Source: Caballeronia arationis (lineage in GTDB: Bacteria; Pseudomonadota; Gammaproteobacteria; Burkholderiales; Burkholderiaceae). From it: DNA of 64,000 nt. A program made the translations under genes and the position numbers. The stretch is taken from contig NZ_FCOG02000008.1 in the NCBI RefSeq assembly GCF_001544975.2, positions 62,001 to 126,000 on the forward strand, read 5' to 3'. Of the stretch, positions 28,359-36,278 are shown in pieces; within the stretch, counting starts at the first letter, position 1, and the number at the start of each line of letters is the position of its first letter. Under the pieces are notes generated by a model. It made no database searches and was not told the origin of the DNA. It was given only the letters and a program-made list of their open reading frames with translations.

Positions 28359-29524
28359 TATGCCTTCGAGGGTAGCGCGGCACCGGGTTCGTCCGGCGCG
28401 GGCGGGTGTGGCGGATTAAGCCGACCGGCCGCGACGCCGTTCTCGAGTGCTCCGGCCGCATTGGGTTCGGCGGCCGTGCCGTTTGCGAGACCGGCGTCGA
28501 GGGCCGCCTGCTGCATGGGTGCGGCGTTTTCTTCCATCGCGCGCACGAGGCGTTCAAGGACGCCATTTTTGACGGCATCATACCCGCGTTTGATGGCCCA
28601 CTCAAACCCGTAGGCCTCGGCCGATCCGTGGCTCTTGATGACGAGCCCGCGCAGACCAAGCAGGGCTGCGCCGTTGTACTGGGCCGGGTCGACGCGTCGC
28701 TTGAAACGTTTGAGCACCGGCATCGCGACGACCGCCATCAGCTTCGTGGCGAGCGAGCGGCCGAACTCTTCCTTGATCATGTCGGTGAGCATCTTCGCGA
28801 GACCTTCGGAGGTCTTCAGCGCGACGTTGCCGACAAAACCGTCGCATACGACGACATCCGTCGTGCCTTTATAGATGTCATTGCCTTCCACGTTGCCGTA
28901 GAAGTTGAGCGTGCTCGCGCGCAGCAGCTCGCCCGCGCGCTTGATGGTTTCGTTGCCCTTGATGACTTCTTCGCCGATGTTCAGAAGCCCGATGGTCGGC
29001 CGCTCGCGCCCTTCGATCGCGGAGACGAGCGCGTGGCCCATCTCGGCGAACTGCAACAGATGCTGCGGCTCGCAGTCGACGTTCGCGCCGAGGTCAAGTA
29101 CGGTGGTGTAGCCGCGCTGGCTCGGCATCGCGAAGGCGATCGCCGGCCGCTCGATGCCGGGAAGCGTCTTGAGAACGTAGCGGGAAACGGCCATCAGCGC
29201 GCCGGTGTTGCCGGCGGAGATGCAGGTCTGGGCCTCGCCTTCCTTGACGAGATTCAGCGCGACGCGCATCGACGAATCTTTCTTCTTGCGCAGCGCGACT
29301 TCGACGGGATCGTCCATCGCGACGACTTCCGTCGCGGGAACGACGGTCAGGCGCGCCTCGTCGGCGGCCTTGCACTTCTTGAGTTGCGCGCGGATCGCGG
29401 GCTCGATGCCCACGAGCAGCAGATGTGCGTCCGGATGCGAACGCACGAAATTGACGGCAGCGGGAACCGTCACGGCCGGGCCGTGGTCGCCTCCCATGCA
29501 GTCGATGGTGATCTTTACAGTCAT
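28358..29524 (-). CDS. plsX: Phosphate acyltransferase PlsX
   Basis: Makes acyl-phosphate from acyl-ACP for PlsY-dependent phospholipid synthesis, linking the fab genes to membrane lipid. 388 aa starting [16 protein letters not shown], with the family blocks [17 protein letters not shown] and [14 protein letters not shown]. The last 40 or so residues are Ala/Pro-rich and variable. It follows rpmF by 129 bp. Confidence 0.96.
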   Translation of the reverse strand: MTVKITIDCMGGDHGPAVTVPAAVNFVRSHPDAHLLLVGIEPAIRAQLKKCKAADEARLTVVPATEVVAMDDPVEVALRKKKDSSMRVALNLVKEGEAQTCISAGNTGALMAVSRYVLKTLPGIERPAIAFAMPSQRGYTTVLDLGANVDCEPQHLLQFAEMGHALVSAIEGRERPTIGLLNIGEEVIKGNETIKRAGELLRASTLNFYGNVEGNDIYKGTTDVVVCDGFVGNVALKTSEGLAKMLTDMIKEEFGRSLATKLMAVVAMPVLKRFKRRVDPAQYNGAALLGLRGLVIKSHGSAEAYGFEWAIKRGYDAVKNGVLERLVRAMEENAAPMQQAALDAGLANGTAAEPNAAGALENGVAAGRLNPPHPPAPDEPGAALPSKA

Positions 29525-29653
29525 GGAGTGCGACGAATTTCAGGCACAAAAAAGCGGCAGTGAAATGCCGCCTTCTTGTCGTACCGAGGAAATGTCAAGC
29601 GCGAGCGACCGTAATTCAAAACGGTGACGCGGGACGCAGCAAGCGTCGTGCGC

Positions 29654-29833
29654 TTAGTCGTTCTTCGTCTTGATGACTTTCTTGCCACGGTAGTAGCCGT
29701 TCGGGCTCACGTGGTGACGCAGATGCACTTCACCCGTGCTCGGCTCAACGGCCAGCGGCGCTGCGTTGAGAAAGTCGTGCGAACGGTGCATGCCGCGCTT
29801 CGACGGCGATTTCTTGTTTTGCTGAACTGCCAT
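29654..29833 (-). CDS. rpmF: 50S ribosomal protein L32
   Basis: 59 aa, beginning [20 protein letters not shown], the invariant L32 opening, and ending KKVIKTKND. It has no cysteine, so it is the zinc-free form normal in these bacteria. The ribosome site is TGGAG before the ATG. The 114 bp between yceD and rpmF hold a hairpin (CTGGCC/GGCCAG around a four-base loop, 29888-29904) without a strong T run and a possible TAGAAT -10 close to the gene. Confidence 0.97.
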   Translation of the reverse strand: MAVQQNKKSPSKRGMHRSHDFLNAAPLAVEPSTGEVHLRHHVSPNGYYRGKKVIKTKND

Positions 29834-29947
29834 GATAACTCCAGAAAAATTTTGCGAATTCTAACACAGCCCGACGTGCCGGCGACCGCTGGCCGAAAGG
29901 CCAGTCAAGGTGCGAAAAAACGTAAACTCGGCTTATCGCGCTACCAG

Positions 29948-30592
29948 TTAATGCTTCTTGTCGTCGCCGGGGCCGCCCTGCTTGAGCTTTTCGAGCGCGG
30001 CGAACGGGTTGGGCCGTGCGGGTTCGTCACCCGATGCGCCTTCACCCCCGTCGGTCTCGCCTTCGATGCCTTCCGTGCCCTCGCCCGAAACCAGGCTTTC
30101 GTGCACTTCCGGACACACATCGTGTTTGGGCACGAGCGGCAAGGCCAACAACAACTCCTCTTCGATCAAGTCGACGAGATCGAACTGGCGCGAACCCACG
30201 ATCACTTCGACTTCATCGTCGTCGAGCGGAAACTCGTCTGCTTCTTCCTCCGTGTCCACGATGCGATAGGTTGCATCGACATCGAGATGCTGCGAATACG
30301 GCGAAAGACAGCGCTGACACTCGATCCAGACCGACCCGTGCACCGCAAGCCGCAGATAGGGCTGCGGCGCCTCGGTGCCGTCGTCCTGCAGTTCGGGCTG
30401 GGTCGAACCTTCGGCTTGCCAGGTGAACACGGTGTCGCGGTCTGGCGCATCCGCCGGCACTTCGTTTAACATGCGCGGCAGTTGCGAGACGCGCACAGCA
30501 CCGGCGGCTTGCCGGCCACTCTGAGCGAATTCGTAGATGTCGAGCGCGCGCAGATCGGCGGGGCTCGCAGGTTTGCCAGGATTCTGAGTCAT
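29948..30592 (-). CDS. yceD: Large ribosomal RNA subunit accumulation protein YceD (DUF177)
   Basis: Needed for 23S rRNA accumulation in E. coli; conserved upstream of rpmF. 214 aa: IECQRCLSPYSQHLDVDATY, an acidic middle (TEEEADEFPLDDDEVEVI) and DLIEEELLLALPLVPKHDVC, the family's core motif. The ATG at 30592 has AGGAG upstream; the frame is open to a TTG at 30763, but that part looks non-coding. First gene of the yceD-rpmF-plsX-fab cluster. Confidence 0.93.
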   Translation of the reverse strand: MTQNPGKPASPADLRALDIYEFAQSGRQAAGAVRVSQLPRMLNEVPADAPDRDTVFTWQAEGSTQPELQDDGTEAPQPYLRLAVHGSVWIECQRCLSPYSQHLDVDATYRIVDTEEEADEFPLDDDEVEVIVGSRQFDLVDLIEEELLLALPLVPKHDVCPEVHESLVSGEGTEGIEGETDGGEGASGDEPARPNPFAALEKLKQGGPGDDKKH

Positions 30593-30792
30593 GTGCGCTC
30601 CTGCATGTGCCGACGTTAGGACGGATGTTTCTTCCGGTGTTTCCTTCATCTCGCCAGTATGCACCGTGCCGGCAGGTCCGACTGGTGTGGTTTGCCCGAA
30701 TTCTGCAACCGCCATTTTCGGACCCGTTCCCGGAAAGGCCTTTCGCCGATCCGGCGTGCCCAAGGCAAGGACATACCGATGAAAAGCCCAAA

Positions 30793-30821
30793 ATCATATC
30801 GGTTTTGTCTTTACGCGTCAA
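30793..30821 (-). promoter_or_regulatory. Sigma-70 promoter upstream of the yceD-rpmF-plsX-fab cluster
   Basis: Minus strand TTGACG (30821-30816), a 17-nt spacer, then TATGAT (30798-30793): 5/6 matches in both boxes. The predicted start near 30786 leaves a leader of about 190 nt before yceD. The 289-bp gap to the divergent maf gene holds nothing else I can support. Confidence 0.7.
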
Positions 30822-30881
30822 ATACTTAAGGGGTGATTCGTCACCGCCCTTCTTTCCAACGCTTATCCGCCGATTCCATTC

Positions 30882-31490
30882 ATGTCCGACGTTCCCAATT
30901 CGCCGCCGCGCCTCGTTCTCGCGTCGGGTTCGCGCTATCGCCGCGAACTGCTCGAACGCCTGCGCATTCCCTTCGATGTGATCGTGCCCGATATCGACGA
31001 AACGCCGCTTGACGGCGAAACGCCCGAAGCGACGGCCCTGCGCCTCTCGCTCGCGAAAGCGCGCGCTGCCGCCGGGCGTGCGCCCGGCGCGCTCGTGATC
31101 GGCTCCGACCAGGTTGCGACCTTCGACGGCCGCCAGATCGGCAAGCCCGGCACGCACGACAACGCGGTCGCGCAACTGCGGGCGATGCGCGGGCGCAGCA
31201 TCGCGTTCCACAGCGCGCTGTGCCTCTTCGACAGCCGCTCGGGCGAAGCGCAATCGGCGGATGTCGTCACGCGCGTGCAGTTCCGTGACCTGTCCGACGC
31301 CGAGATCGAGGCCTATCTGCTGGCCGAAACGCCCTACGACTGCGCCGGCAGCGCGAAATCCGAGGGACTCGGCATCGCGCTGCTCGACGCGATCGATTCG
31401 AACGACCCAACGGCGCTCGTCGGCCTGCCGCTGATCGAGCTGTCGCGGATGCTGCGCGCCGCCGGCTTTCCGTTGCTGGAGGCGCGATGA
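30882..31490 (+). CDS. Maf-family nucleotide pyrophosphatase (YceF type)
   Basis: Hydrolyses non-canonical nucleoside triphosphates; the YceF branch prefers m7GTP. 202 aa with the N-terminal LVLASGSRYRRELLERL, the catalytic-loop ETPLDGETPEATALRLSLAKA (in parts), GSDQVA and the C-terminal AKSEGLGIALL. It is divergent from yceD, as in E. coli where yceF lies beside yceD. It overlaps the next gene by 4 bp. Confidence 0.92.
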   Translation: MSDVPNSPPRLVLASGSRYRRELLERLRIPFDVIVPDIDETPLDGETPEATALRLSLAKARAAAGRAPGALVIGSDQVATFDGRQIGKPGTHDNAVAQLRAMRGRSIAFHSALCLFDSRSGEAQSADVVTRVQFRDLSDAEIEAYLLAETPYDCAGSAKSEGLGIALLDAIDSNDPTALVGLPLIELSRMLRAAGFPLLEAR

Positions 31491-32206
31491 GCGGCGTCCT
31501 GTACCTGATTCCCAACACGCTGGGCGAAGGCGACGCCGACGGGCTCGCGCAAGTCCTTCCGGCGCCGGTCCGCGCACAAGCCGCGGCGCTCTCCTATTAC
31601 ATAGGCGAAAACGCGAAAACGACGCGCGCGTTCCTGAAAAAGGTCGGCACCGAGCGGCCGATCCAGGAAATCGAGGTGCGCGAACTGAACGTGAACACGC
31701 CGCCGGGCGAAGTCGAAAAGCTGCTCGCGCCGATTCTCGCTGGCACCGACGCCGGATTGGTCTCGGAAGCGGGATGCCCGGCCGTCGCAGATCCGGGTGC
31801 GCTGCTCGTGCGGCGCGCACACGAACGCGGCGTGAAGGTCGTGCCGTTCGTCGGACCGAGTTCGATCCTGCTCGCGCTGATGGCGTCGGGCATGAACGGC
31901 CAGAGTTTCGCGTTCAACGGCTATCTGCCCGTCGACGCCAGCGAGCGCGCGAAGCGCCTGCGCGAGCTGGAGCAACTGTCGCGCAAGGCGAACCAGACGC
32001 AGATTTTCATCGAGACACCGTATCGCAACCGCGCGCTCCTCGACACGCTGATCGCGACCTGCGCGCCGTCGACGCTCGTGTGCGTCGCCGTCGACCTGAC
32101 ACTGCCCGCCGAAACGATCGTCACGCGCACGGTCGCCGACTGGAAGAAGAAGCCGGCGCCCGACCTGCACAAGCGGCCGGCGATTTTCCTGCTGCTCGGC
32201 GCCTGA
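31487..32206 (+). CDS. RsmI-like SAM-dependent methyltransferase (tetrapyrrole methylase family)
   Basis: 239 aa, tetrapyrrole methylase fold. GLVSEAGCPAVADPGALLVRRA and VVPFVGPSSILLALMASGMN match the SAM-binding blocks of the 16S rRNA C1402 methylase RsmI, but the N-terminus (YLIPNTLGEGD) belongs to a sister group. The substrate is uncertain. ATGA overlap with maf shows coupling. A bidirectional terminator follows at once. Confidence 0.85.
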   Translation: MSGVLYLIPNTLGEGDADGLAQVLPAPVRAQAAALSYYIGENAKTTRAFLKKVGTERPIQEIEVRELNVNTPPGEVEKLLAPILAGTDAGLVSEAGCPAVADPGALLVRRAHERGVKVVPFVGPSSILLALMASGMNGQSFAFNGYLPVDASERAKRLRELEQLSRKANQTQIFIETPYRNRALLDTLIATCAPSTLVCVAVDLTLPAETIVTRTVADWKKKPAPDLHKRPAIFLLLGA

Positions 32207-32212
32207 AATGCA

Positions 32213-32240
32213 AACGCCACGGTCATCCGTGGCGTTTTTT
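32213..32240. terminator. Bidirectional intrinsic terminator
   Basis: AACGCCACGG and CCGTGGCGTT flank a TCAT loop, with A and T runs on the two sides. It serves the convergent methyltransferase gene and S49 peptidase gene. Confidence 0.88.
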
Positions 32241-32262
32241 CATGGCGAGGCGAACCGCGGGA

Positions 32263-33273
32263 TCAGCGCAACTGCATCTTCCCGCCGACGATCAGCGTAT
32301 GCATCGCGGCATTGCCGACCGCCGCACCGAACTTGCGCGCCACGCGCTCGCTGATGCTCTCCTTTTGCGTGTAATCGATGATATCCGGCTGCTTGATCAC
32401 CTCGCGCGCGACGTAATCGGCGTCGCCGAAACCGTCGGCGAGACCGAGCGCCACGCCCTTTTCGCCCGTCCAGAACATGCCGGAAAAGAGTTCCGGATCG
32501 TTCTTCAGGCGTGTGCCGCGGCCCTGTTTGACGGCGTCGATGAACTGCGCGTGGATCTGGTCGAGCATCTCCTGGGCGTGCGCCGTCATTTGCGGCGTTT
32601 CCGGCGAGAACGGGTCGAATGCGCCCTTGTTGTCGCCCGACGTGTGCATCCTGCGCTGGACTCCGAGCTTGTCCATCAGGCCCGTGAAACCGAATCCGTC
32701 CATCAGCACGCCGATCGAGCCGACGATGCTCGCACGGTCCACATAGATCTTGTCGGCGGCCGCGGCGACGTAATAGCCGCCCGACGCGCACATGTCGTCG
32801 ACGACCACATAGAGCGGTTTCGACGGATATTTCGCGCGCAAGCGCTTGATTTCGCGATAAATGATGCCGGCCTGCACGGGCGAGCCGCCCGGACTGTTGA
32901 TCCGCAGGATCACGCCGGCCGTGCCGTTATCCTCGAATGCGCTTTGCAGGGCCGCGTTGATGTTGTCGGCGCTCGCGTTGCTGTTCGCGGCAATTTCGCC
33001 TTCCAGTTCGACGAGCGCCGTGTGGCGCGCGGTTTTCGACACCTTCTCGCCGGTGAAATCAAACGCGCCCCAGACGAGCAGCGCGAGCACGCCCAGCGCG
33101 ACGAAGCGAAAGAATATTTTCCAGCGCCGCGCGGCGCGCTGCTCGTTGATCGCTGCGAGCGCGATACGCTCGAGCGCGGCACGTTCCCAGTTTTCACCGG
33201 CCGGCGGCGGCGTGCGCTTCGAATTTTCTTGGCTATCGGGACTGGCGGGATCGTTCGGAAATTGGTCGGACAT
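32263..33273 (-). CDS. S49-family signal peptide peptidase (SppA/SohB type)
   Basis: Inner-membrane serine/lysine protease that degrades leftover signal peptides. 336 aa: a cytoplasmic N-terminus, one transmembrane helix near 55-75, then the protease domain with INSPGGS, nucleophile Ser in DDMCASGGYYVA and the general-base Lys region in GDNKGAFDPFSP. Single-domain length, not the duplicated 600-aa E. coli SppA. It follows the Rieske gene by 36 bp. Confidence 0.92.
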   Translation of the reverse strand: MSDQFPNDPASPDSQENSKRTPPPAGENWERAALERIALAAINEQRAARRWKIFFRFVALGVLALLVWGAFDFTGEKVSKTARHTALVELEGEIAANSNASADNINAALQSAFEDNGTAGVILRINSPGGSPVQAGIIYREIKRLRAKYPSKPLYVVVDDMCASGGYYVAAAADKIYVDRASIVGSIGVLMDGFGFTGLMDKLGVQRRMHTSGDNKGAFDPFSPETPQMTAHAQEMLDQIHAQFIDAVKQGRGTRLKNDPELFSGMFWTGEKGVALGLADGFGDADYVAREVIKQPDIIDYTQKESISERVARKFGAAVGNAAMHTLIVGGKMQLR

Positions 33274-33309
33274 GCGGCGTCTGTTTGGAAAATCGATATA
33301 AGGGGGAAA

Positions 33310-33699
33310 TCAGGCGGGGCGAAGCGTGTCGTCCGGAATCCAGAAGACGGACCGGCCTTCTGGCGTGTCGCGCTCCTCGACCTGCACCTGCCGCAGGCGC
33401 GCGCCGCGGCACGGCCCGCCGACGCACTTGCCGGTATCCGGCTCGTAGATTGCCCCATGCGTGGCGCACATCAAGTATAGGCCCGAGCTTTCGAAGAACT
33501 GTCCCTCGTTCCAGTCGAGCTCCATCGCGACGTGCGCGCAGCGGTTCAGATAGCCAAAGGGCTTGCCGTCGTAACGTACGAAGAACACGACCGATCCGCC
33601 GCCCGATTTCTCGACGGCATTGCGGCGAATGCCCATGCCGCCGTCGACGAGTTCCTCCGCCGCGCAGACCCGGACCGCTTCATCCGACCCTGCGCTCAT
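33310..33699 (-). CDS. Rieske [2Fe-2S] protein
   Basis: 129-aa stand-alone Rieske domain. Iron ligands: Cys and His in NRCAHVAMELDW and Cys and His in MCATHGAIYEP, with the GKCVGGPCRG loop closing the site. It resembles small Rieske ferredoxins and NirD-like proteins; the partner oxidoreductase is unknown. Its ATG overlaps the stop of the HAD phosphatase (ATGA), so the two are coupled. Confidence 0.9.
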   Translation of the reverse strand: MSAGSDEAVRVCAAEELVDGGMGIRRNAVEKSGGGSVVFFVRYDGKPFGYLNRCAHVAMELDWNEGQFFESSGLYLMCATHGAIYEPDTGKCVGGPCRGARLRQVQVEERDTPEGRSVFWIPDDTLRPA

Positions 33700-34355
33700 G
33701 CGTGCTCCCGCAGCCAGCCGACGAGCGACGCGACGCTGTCCGCGCAGAATTTCGGCTCGAGCGCCACGAGCGAATCGGCCGGATGTGCGCCGTAACCCAC
33801 GCCGATGCCCGCCGCGCCCGCGTTGATCGCCATCTGCAGGTCGTGCGTCGTGTCGCCAATCATCACCGTGCGCGACAAATCCTGGCCGAGTTCGCGCGTC
33901 AGTTCGTGCAACATCGCCGGATGGGGCTTCGAGAAGGTCTCGTCGGCGCAGCGCGTGCCGTCGAAAAGGCTCGTGAGCCGCGACTGGTCGAGCGCGCGAT
34001 TCAGCCCGACACGGCTCTTGCCGGTCGCCACACCGAGCAGATAACCCTCGTCGCGCAGTTCCTGGAGCATGTCGCGCACGCCGTCGAAGAGTTCGGTGTG
34101 CTGGTCCTTCACCAGATAATGGAAGCGGTAGCGCTCGGCAAGCCGCGGATAGTCGGCCGGATCGAGCGTCGGCGCGGCGATCTGCAGCGCGTCGCGCAGG
34201 CCAAGGCCGATCACGTAGCTCGCGGATTCGGTCGAGGGAACCGGCAGACCAAGGTCGCGGCAGGCCGCCTGGATGCTGCGCGTGATGTGCGCCGTGGAAT
34301 CCATCAGCGTGCCGTCCCAGTCGAAGACGATCAGATCGAATTGCTGCCGCGCCAT
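33696..34355 (-). CDS. HAD-superfamily phosphatase (phosphoglycolate phosphatase-like)
   Basis: 219 aa with the nucleophile motif FDWDGTLMDS, motif II VATGKS, a Lys in SKPHPAML and motif III MIGDTTHDLQMAINAGA. This is subfamily IA, near Gph, with a helical cap. The substrate cannot be told from sequence. It lies directly after rluC (no gap) and overlaps the Rieske gene. Confidence 0.88.
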   Translation of the reverse strand: MARQQFDLIVFDWDGTLMDSTAHITRSIQAACRDLGLPVPSTESASYVIGLGLRDALQIAAPTLDPADYPRLAERYRFHYLVKDQHTELFDGVRDMLQELRDEGYLLGVATGKSRVGLNRALDQSRLTSLFDGTRCADETFSKPHPAMLHELTRELGQDLSRTVMIGDTTHDLQMAINAGAAGIGVGYGAHPADSLVALEPKFCADSVASLVGWLREHA

Positions 34356-35360
34356 TTATTGGGTCTCGCTGGAAAGCTGCTTGAGTTGGTCGATGAAACG
34401 CCGGCATTCGGCGGGCAGCGGCGCTTCGAGTTGAAGCGGCTCGCCCGTCGCCGGATGCGTGATTTTCAGCCGGTAAGCGTGCAAAAACATCCGTTTTAGC
34501 GACGGTTTCGCGTTCGGCCGCGCCAGATTCTTGTTCAGCGCGAAGTCGCCGTACTTGGCGTCGCCCGCAATCGGCAGGCCGAGGCTCGCCATGTGAACCC
34601 GGATCTGATGCGTGCGCCCCGTTTTCAGTTCCGCCTCGACCCACACGTAATCGGTCCAGCGCTCGATCAGGTTGAACACCGTGTGCGAGGGCAGGCCGTC
34701 TTCCTGGATCCGCACGCGCCGTTCGCCGTCGCCCGCGACGTACTTGTGCAGCGGCGCCTTGACGATGCGTCGGCGGCCCCAGTCGCTCGCCCAGTCGCCG
34801 TGGCCGACCGCGTAATAGCGCTTGTCGACGCGGTTTTCGCGAATCTGCTCGTGCAGGTCGACGAGCGCCGAGCGCTTCTTCGCGAGCATCAGCACGCCCG
34901 AGGTTTCCCGGTCGAGCCGGTGCACCAGTTCCAGGAACTTCGCGTGCGGCCGCGCGTTGCGCAACTGTTCGATGACGCCGAACGCCACGCCGCTGCCGCC
35001 ATGCACCGCGACACCCGACGGTTTGTCTATGACGATCAGGTGGTCGTCTTCGAACAGGATCGGGAATTCGGCGGCGGGCGCGTTCGACGAAACCGGCGTC
35101 TCGTCGGGTTGCGCGACGCGAATGGGCGGAACGCGCACGAGATCGCCGAGTTCGAGACGGTACGCGGCATCGATCCGGCCCTTGTTCACGCGCACCTCGC
35201 CGCTGCGAAGAATGCGGTAGATATGGCTTTTCGGCACGCCTTTGCAGACGCGCAGCAGGAAATTGTCGATGCGCTGCCCGGCGGCTCCTTCGTCGATCTC
35301 GATCATCGAGACCTGCTCGCTTGCGACCTTTTTATGGGATGTTTTGCCTAACTCATTCAT
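34356..35360 (-). CDS. rluC: 23S rRNA pseudouridine synthase RluC
   Basis: Makes pseudouridine at 23S positions 955, 2504 and 2580 (E. coli numbering). 334 aa: an S4 RNA-binding domain (about 25-85: QRIDNFLLRVCKGVPKSHIYRILRSGEVRVN in parts) and the RluA-type domain with catalytic Asp in HRLDRETSGVLMLAK and the GRTHQIRVHMASLGLPI block. Divergent from rne, the conserved arrangement. Confidence 0.95.
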   Translation of the reverse strand: MNELGKTSHKKVASEQVSMIEIDEGAAGQRIDNFLLRVCKGVPKSHIYRILRSGEVRVNKGRIDAAYRLELGDLVRVPPIRVAQPDETPVSSNAPAAEFPILFEDDHLIVIDKPSGVAVHGGSGVAFGVIEQLRNARPHAKFLELVHRLDRETSGVLMLAKKRSALVDLHEQIRENRVDKRYYAVGHGDWASDWGRRRIVKAPLHKYVAGDGERRVRIQEDGLPSHTVFNLIERWTDYVWVEAELKTGRTHQIRVHMASLGLPIAGDAKYGDFALNKNLARPNAKPSLKRMFLHAYRLKITHPATGEPLQLEAPLPAECRRFIDQLKQLSSETQ

Positions 35361-36278
35361 TATGAATATAATTTGCGAGCAATCTGAAAAAGGCGAAAAA
35401 TTTCGCCACGATCCGTCAGACTGTACAGGTGCAAGCGATAAACCATCATTTTACTTGCGCCCAGGGACGGTTGCTCGCCCGGAAAATCGAGCGACGAGTT
35501 GCACGCACGGCGATATCGCACGGCAAGGACGACGCCCACAGGCGCGTTCGGTCGGGTCGATCGCTGATCGGTAACGGATTTTTGGTAAAAAAGAATTTTT
35601 CGGCGAGATGCGAAGGCGTCCGGTTTGATTATCGGAGGCCGCCGCGCCCGGCTCGGGTATCAAGAGTATCGAGCGGGACGGAAAATCGAAGCTCGCCGAT
35701 TGCGAATAACGTCGACGTGAAACGCTGCTGCGCTGAAATCTGCGAAGCGTGCCGAACGTCGCACATGAGGCGAGACACCCAAAGGCAGGTCGCCGGGAGC
35801 TTTCGACACCCACGATCTGCCGCCGCGGCCTGGCCGCAGCTTCGACGTCGTCGGTCATCCGTCATCCGCGCGCGGTACGCGCGGGCCGCCTTCGCAGAAG
35901 CCGCATCAGGAGGAACACGGCACTTTCGCGCACGGCTCTCGGCACATCGGGGCGCGCGTCTGGTCGCAACGGACGTGAAGCCGGATGATCCCGGAATGGC
36001 GTGCCGTCCGGGCCGCGAGCCGCGTCGGATGCATGGCGTGTCGAAGCCGTTTTTCGCATGTGCCCCAGGGCTTGGCCGCCGCGACGCCGTTCGTCGTTTC
36101 GTCGCGAACACGGCCGATGTCTCTTCCCAGGCAATTCTCCCCGCCAGATTTCCCGCTCCAGCGTGCTTTGTGACAACACACAAAGAAGCGCGGCACGCCC
36201 GCCCTCTTCGCTTTGCGCGCCTGACAACCGCGCGAATTCGCCAGACGAGGGACGGCATAGCCGCTCTGGAGCCGTTCA
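35361..36278 (+). promoter_or_regulatory. Long leader region of rne
   Basis: 918 bp between the divergent rluC and rne with no supportable gene; open frames here lack ribosome sites and family motifs. Near rne there is a clean hairpin, CTTTGTG and CACAAAG around ACAACA (36166-36185). In E. coli a long rne 5' UTR with hairpins lets RNase E cut its own mRNA; a similar role is inferred here. TGGAG precedes the rne ATG. I found no convincing promoter. Confidence 0.5.
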
